Assembly (NCBI GenBank): GCA_036502105.1
Contig: DASXZE010000157.1
Coordinates: 1 to 10,535 of the forward strand
Reading direction: 5' to 3'
Origin: Angelobacter sp036502105
GTDB taxonomy: Bacteria > Acidobacteriota > Terriglobia > Terriglobales > Acidobacteriaceae
DNA: 10,535 nucleotides
Shown: positions 7,760-10,535 of the stretch, in pieces
Layout: every line of letters begins with the position of its first letter
Numbering within the stretch: position 1 is the stretch's first letter
Translations under genes and position numbers: made by a program
The notes under the pieces: model-generated
The model's database searches: none
What the model was told of the DNA's origin: nothing
Seen by the model: the letters and a program-made list of their open reading frames with translations, nothing else

Positions 7760-7785
7760 CGTAGCGAGAGATCGCTATCGCTACG
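7760..7785. terminator. Hairpin between convergent alaS and DUF433 gene
   Basis: CGTAGCGA (7760-7767) and TCGCTACG (7778-7785) are perfectly complementary and enclose a ten-base loop. The stop codon of the minus-strand DUF433 gene (7781-7783) lies in the right arm, and alaS ends 21 bases before the left arm. There is no T-tract on either side. It could be a bidirectional terminator or a dispersed palindromic element. Confidence 0.5.
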
Positions 7786-8017
7786 AAGAGCACCGGGCAA
7801 GAATCAGTGATTTTGCTTCTTCCAGTGAAGCAATCGCGGCATCGCGGGTCACGGTCGGAAAGTCAGAAAGAAATTCATCCAGGCTCTGGCCGCCTTCAAG
7901 ATAATCCATTAATGCCTGAAAAGGCACACGGGTGTCCCGGAATACCGGTTCATCGCCGAGGATTTGCGGGTCTTTTACTATCGTGCTGTGAATATGAGCC
8001 ATGGAAGCTGCCGCCAT
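7781..8017 (-). CDS. DUF433 family protein (antitoxin-like), apparently solitary
   Basis: The 78-residue product has the DUF433 pattern: an I-V-K-D-P-x-I-L-G-D-E-P-V-F strand, RDTRVPFQALMDYLEGG, then SLDEFLSDFPTVTRDAAIASLEEAK. Family members are short winged-helix-like proteins usually encoded just upstream of a PIN-like DUF5615 toxin, and are taken to be its antitoxin. Here the next sequence downstream is a hairpin and then the 3' end of alaS on the other strand, so no partner is adjacent. A second ATG at 8002 would give a 73-residue protein whose N-terminus fits the family better. Neither start has a visible Shine-Dalgarno sequence. It may be an orphan regulator or a relic. Confidence 0.8.
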   Translation of the reverse strand: MAAASMAHIHSTIVKDPQILGDEPVFRDTRVPFQALMDYLEGGQSLDEFLSDFPTVTRDAAIASLEEAKSLILARCSS

Positions 8018-8339
8018 CAGTCTATCGCAACTCAGACCGGTTTTTCAGCCAGTTTCGCTGACGGGTCCGCGTTAGTGCGCCACTCTCGCCCACGAATACA
8101 GCGCCGAAAGCAGGAAAAGCTCCACCATTGCCAATGCGTAAAAAAACACTCTTACTCGTTTATTGATCACCATGCAGGTAGAACGCAGGCAACAGGCGCG
8201 TTTGCAGGATAATTACTTAAGTTTTGTAAACGGCTGGGTGCGCTTCGTCCCAAGAATTGGCCGCCGCTACTGTGGTTTCTAAGGGTTTTACCGGTATTTC
8301 CCGGCTGTTCACCCCCTAGATTCATCTTGTTTTAGCCGA
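8018..8339. other. Spacer without a convincing gene
   Basis: This stretch separates the divergent DUF433 and transglycosylase genes. It holds only short overlapping frames. One is a 33-codon minus-strand frame at 8072-8173 that reads a basic start followed by a single hydrophobic segment. Another is a 36-codon plus-strand frame at 8172-8282. Neither has a ribosome binding site. No tRNA, repeat or mobile element was recognised. Confidence 0.5.
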
Positions 8340-8368
8340 TTGCCGCTGGTTAACAACCGTCCTATAAT
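8340..8368 (+). promoter_or_regulatory. Strong sigma-70-type promoter for the lytic transglycosylase
   Basis: TTGCCG (8340-8345) is followed after exactly 17 bases by a perfect TATAAT (8363-8368). The expected transcript start is near 8375, leaving a leader of about 100 bases before the ATG at 8475. This is the best promoter in the window. Confidence 0.75.
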
Positions 8369-8374
8369 CCATAT

Positions 8375-8474
8375 CTCTGGACAATTTCTCTCGTCTATCA
8401 GTTTGAGGTAAAGGTGTTGGGCCTTCAGTGAGGTGGCGCAAGCCGCCGGAAACTGATATTTAGAGTGTAACCCG
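8375..8474 (+). ncRNA. Structured 5' leader, candidate cis-regulatory RNA
   Basis: A perfect nine-pair stem joins TATCAGTTT (8396-8404) to AAACTGATA (8450-8458). Inside it are two hairpins: AAGG (8411-8414) with CCTT (8422-8425), and GGTGGC (8432-8437) with GCCGCC (8442-8447), the latter capped by a GCAA tetraloop. Together they make a three-way junction. CTCT (8388-8391) can also pair with AGAG (8462-8465), the only Shine-Dalgarno-like bases before the ATG. TCAGT (8425-8429) can instead capture ACTGA (8452-8456), which would break the long stem. The layout suits control of translation. I do not recognise the class. Confidence 0.5.
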
Positions 8475-9389
8475 ATGAAAAAGCACCTATTTACCATCCT
8501 GATCGGCGCCACGTCGATGGTAGCAAGTTACCCAGTCCGCGGGCAAAGCATCGTAGCCACGCACGATGCCTACGGCCACACCGTCTGGATTGCCAATGAC
8601 GACGCCAAGCCTCAACCCAAAACTGAGTCAGCAAGCGCTACAGCAAAAACTGACCCGGTAAACACCACCTCAACGCCTGCGGCCAAGTCTGTTTCCAGTG
8701 CGATTTCAAATACTGAAGCTGCGTCCCGTTACAGCGGGCTGGTTTACTGGAGCAACAAAGAAAAGCACTGGAAAGCAGTGCCCATGGCATCGTCTGCCAC
8801 AATGAAAGCAGCCCGTAGCGCGGCCCAGGAAGTGAATGACATGGTGATTGTTCCGGTCAGCAAGAGTGAAAGCCGGGCGCTGAAGCTTGCCCAGCCGGTC
8901 AACCTGCATGAAGGGAATTTGACGCAGGCGCATCCGGTAGACGCCGCCGCCGTTGACAACGCGATTGAAGCCGCGGCGGAGCGCCATGGCGTTGATCCGA
9001 ACCTGGTTCGGGCCGTGGTGAAGGTGGAGTCAAATTTCAATCCGCGTGCGGTTTCCAATAAAGGCGCCATGGGCTTGATGCAGCTCATGCCATTTACGGC
9101 GAAGTCGCTCAACGTGGATAACGCGTTTGATCCGCACCAGAACATTGATGCCGGTGTCCGCCACCTGAAGAGCTTATTGGAAAACTATAATGGCAACGTG
9201 GAGCTTTCACTGGCGGCATATAACGCGGGCAGCGGAGCGGTAAAGCGCAGCGGCGGAATACCTCCATATCGTGAAACGCAGGATTACGTGCGCAAGATCA
9301 CTGACCTTTACCGGGGAACGGCCTTGCGGTCGCGCCTGGTCGAGACCCGTGACGCCGATGGTCACCGCATGTTTTCCAATAACGAATAA
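8475..9389 (+). CDS. Secreted SLT-type lytic transglycosylase
   Basis: Lytic transglycosylases cleave the MurNAc-GlcNAc bond of peptidoglycan, leaving 1,6-anhydro ends. The 304 residues start with a signal peptide (MKKHLFTILIGATSMVAS, cleavage probably near 20-25). A low-complexity, Thr/Ala/Ser-rich linker (about 44-82) and a region of unknown function up to about 155 follow. The SLT domain covers about 160-280: catalytic Glu185 in VVKVESNFNP, GAMGLMQLMP at 198-206, and AAYNAGSGAV at 247-256. All family motifs are intact, and it should act in the periplasm. A short motif with the spacing VxTxDAxGH, followed by an aromatic and an Asn, occurs near the mature N-terminus (27-41) and again at the extreme C-terminus (289-302). 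It lies 46 bases before an amidase gene. AGAG at 8462-8465 is a weak ribosome binding site. Confidence 0.93.
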   Translation: MKKHLFTILIGATSMVASYPVRGQSIVATHDAYGHTVWIANDDAKPQPKTESASATAKTDPVNTTSTPAAKSVSSAISNTEAASRYSGLVYWSNKEKHWKAVPMASSATMKAARSAAQEVNDMVIVPVSKSESRALKLAQPVNLHEGNLTQAHPVDAAAVDNAIEAAAERHGVDPNLVRAVVKVESNFNPRAVSNKGAMGLMQLMPFTAKSLNVDNAFDPHQNIDAGVRHLKSLLENYNGNVELSLAAYNAGSGAVKRSGGIPPYRETQDYVRKITDLYRGTALRSRLVETRDADGHRMFSNNE

Positions 9390-9435
9390 AGCAGATTCGG
9401 GTTTATTCTGTAAGGTGCTGTAAAAGATTGTGGTA

Positions 9436-10535
9436 ATGAACATCGGACCCAGGACTCCCTCGAGCAACACCTTGGGTAAGACGCTCTCGAGGAAAACGAT
9501 TGCTTTCGCACTGGCCTGCCTCATGCTTGCGCCGGTGAGCACCTTTGCGCGCACAGTAGCCCAGAAGAAACAGGCGGCCCGCGCTCAATTTGAACTTGCA
9601 GAGCGCCTGCGCGACGATCTTGACAGCAAGCCCGAATCCCAACGCACCCGCCGCGAATTCCAAAAAGTTTTAGACGCATACCGCAAGGTCTATTACGTGG
9701 CGCCCACATCCGCCAAGGCCGACTCCAGCGTGCTGGCCGTGGCTGAACTGCTGGACGATCAGGGCCGCATTCTAAAAGATCCCAAAAGTTTTCAGGACGC
9801 GATTGGACAATATGTATTCCTGCGCCGTGAGTATCCCGGCAGCAAGCACCGCGCGGACGCGCTGTTTTCCATCGGTGAGATCTACCGTGACGATCTGGAC
9901 GATAGCAAACAGGCCAAGGCCACGTTTGAAGACTTTCTAAAGCATTATCCCGGCAACACGCATGCGCAGGATGCGCGCAAAGCGATTGCCGAGATCAACA
10001 ATCCTTCGGCAGCCGCCAGCCCGTTCAAAGCGAAATTAAACAAGCATGATCGTCCGGGGAGGCCGCAATCATCGCGCGCCGCTGCCGCACCGGCAGAAGA
10101 TACGCCCAAGCCGCCAACTGATGAGGAAACAGCTTCCGCTCCAGCGCAGAAGCAGGATGTTGCGTCCATCAATGCCGATGGACAGCCGCACCGTCTGCCC
10201 AAGCTGACTGGCATCCGCCATTGGTCCACCGGGGATTACACGCGCGTGGCCATTGATCTGGAGCAGGAAGTGAAATACCAGGCAGGGCGCGTGCCGCATC
10301 CTGACCGGATTTTCTTTGACCTGTATGACACCAAGCTGGCTTCAGACCTGGTGGGCAAAAGTTTTGAAGTAGATGCTGGCTTCCTGCACAAAATCCGCGT
10401 GGCGCAATACAAGCTCAACATGGCGCGCGTGGTGCTGGATGTGGACGACGTAGCTGAATATTCTGCGTTTCTGCTGCCGAATCCTTATCGCCTGATCATT
10501 GATATTCACGGCAAGCTGCCGCCCAACAAAGTTGC
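9436..10535 (+). CDS. N-acetylmuramoyl-L-alanine amidase with TPR and AMIN domains, 3' partial
   Basis: The frame runs open past the end of the window, giving 366 visible residues. A signal peptide occupies about 1-39 (hydrophobic AFALACLMLAPVSTFA, likely cut after Ala38). Residues about 45-186 are helical TPR-like repeats (EFQKVLDAYRKVYYVAP; QYVFLRREYPGSKHRADALF; TFEDFLKHYPGNTHAQDA), similar to YbgF/BamD-type tetratricopeptides. A Pro/Ala/Glu-rich linker spans about 190-255. An AMIN domain spans about 259-358 (GIRHWSTGDYTRVAIDL; RIFFDLYDTKL; NPYRLIIDIHG), which targets periplasmic amidases to the wall or envelope machinery. The amidase_3 catalytic domain, which cuts the lactyl-peptide bond, is expected beyond the window and is not seen. 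The ATG is preferred over an in-frame GTG at 9430; both lack a strong ribosome binding site. It probably shares the transglycosylase transcript. Confidence 0.85.
   Translation, partial: MNIGPRTPSSNTLGKTLSRKTIAFALACLMLAPVSTFARTVAQKKQAARAQFELAERLRDDLDSKPESQRTRREFQKVLDAYRKVYYVAPTSAKADSSVLAVAELLDDQGRILKDPKSFQDAIGQYVFLRREYPGSKHRADALFSIGEIYRDDLDDSKQAKATFEDFLKHYPGNTHAQDARKAIAEINNPSAAASPFKAKLNKHDRPGRPQSSRAAAAPAEDTPKPPTDEETASAPAQKQDVASINADGQPHRLPKLTGIRHWSTGDYTRVAIDLEQEVKYQAGRVPHPDRIFFDLYDTKLASDLVGKSFEVDAGFLHKIRVAQYKLNMARVVLDVDDVAEYSAFLLPNPYRLIIDIHGKLPPNKV

Noticed and set aside
8172..8282. Plus-strand 36-codon frame starting MQVERRQQARLQ
   Set aside because: It has no ribosome binding site, shows no recognisable motif, and overlaps the opposing short frame. 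It is probably chance.
8426..8458. Hammerhead ribozyme in the transglycosylase leader
   Set aside because: The bases before the GCAA hairpin are TCAGTGA rather than CTGANGA, and no cleavage triplet is placed correctly. Only a GAAA-like string matches.
8396..8458. c-di-GMP class I (GEMM-I) riboswitch
   Set aside because: The resemblance of GGTAAAGG and GGCGCAAGCC to the core is partial, and the conserved binding-pocket strings I know are missing. It is kept as an unknown structured leader.

Overview
The window looks like a chromosomal segment from an Acidobacteriota-type soil bacterium, perhaps a Terriglobia/Koribacter-like lineage. That guess rests on moderately high GC housekeeping genes, an MscL with a zinc-ribbon tail, a TPR-AMIN amidase, and dispersed TTTGCGTCC-type repeats. 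It is an inference from gene style, not from a search.

Layout: the window opens inside a PAS-PAS sensor histidine kinase (2-1231, +, 5' end missing). It converges on mscL (1268-1678, -), a mechanosensitive channel. Divergent from mscL is lysS (1843-3399, +), lysyl-tRNA synthetase. lysS converges on an AT-richer gene (3410-4696, -) for an unrecognised membrane protein with a TPR-like C-terminal half, which has its own good promoter. A short repeat-bearing spacer follows, then alaS (4943-7738, +), alanyl-tRNA synthetase with an extra helical insertion. alaS converges on a small DUF433 antitoxin-like gene (7781-8017, -) that has no toxin partner beside it. A 457-base spacer without a convincing gene carries a strong promoter and a roughly 100-base folded leader RNA. 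This leader precedes a secreted SLT-type lytic transglycosylase (8475-9389, +) and an N-acetylmuramoyl-L-alanine amidase (9436 to the window end, +, 3' end missing).

How the genes fit together: the two synthetases are housekeeping genes with separate promoters. The 3410-4930 block between them differs in base composition and looks like an accessory insertion. The last two genes are both peptidoglycan hydrolases, 46 bases apart in the same direction, and probably form a cell-wall remodelling operon controlled from the leader. The two convergent junctions at lysS/membrane gene and alaS/DUF433 each hold a perfect hairpin that includes stop codons, probably bidirectional terminators.

The most unusual item is the leader at 8375-8474. 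It has a nine-pair closing stem, a GCAA-capped six-pair hairpin and a second short hairpin, plus an alternative pairing that excludes the closing stem. I could not match it to a riboswitch class I know. No tRNA, rRNA, CRISPR array or intact insertion sequence was seen.
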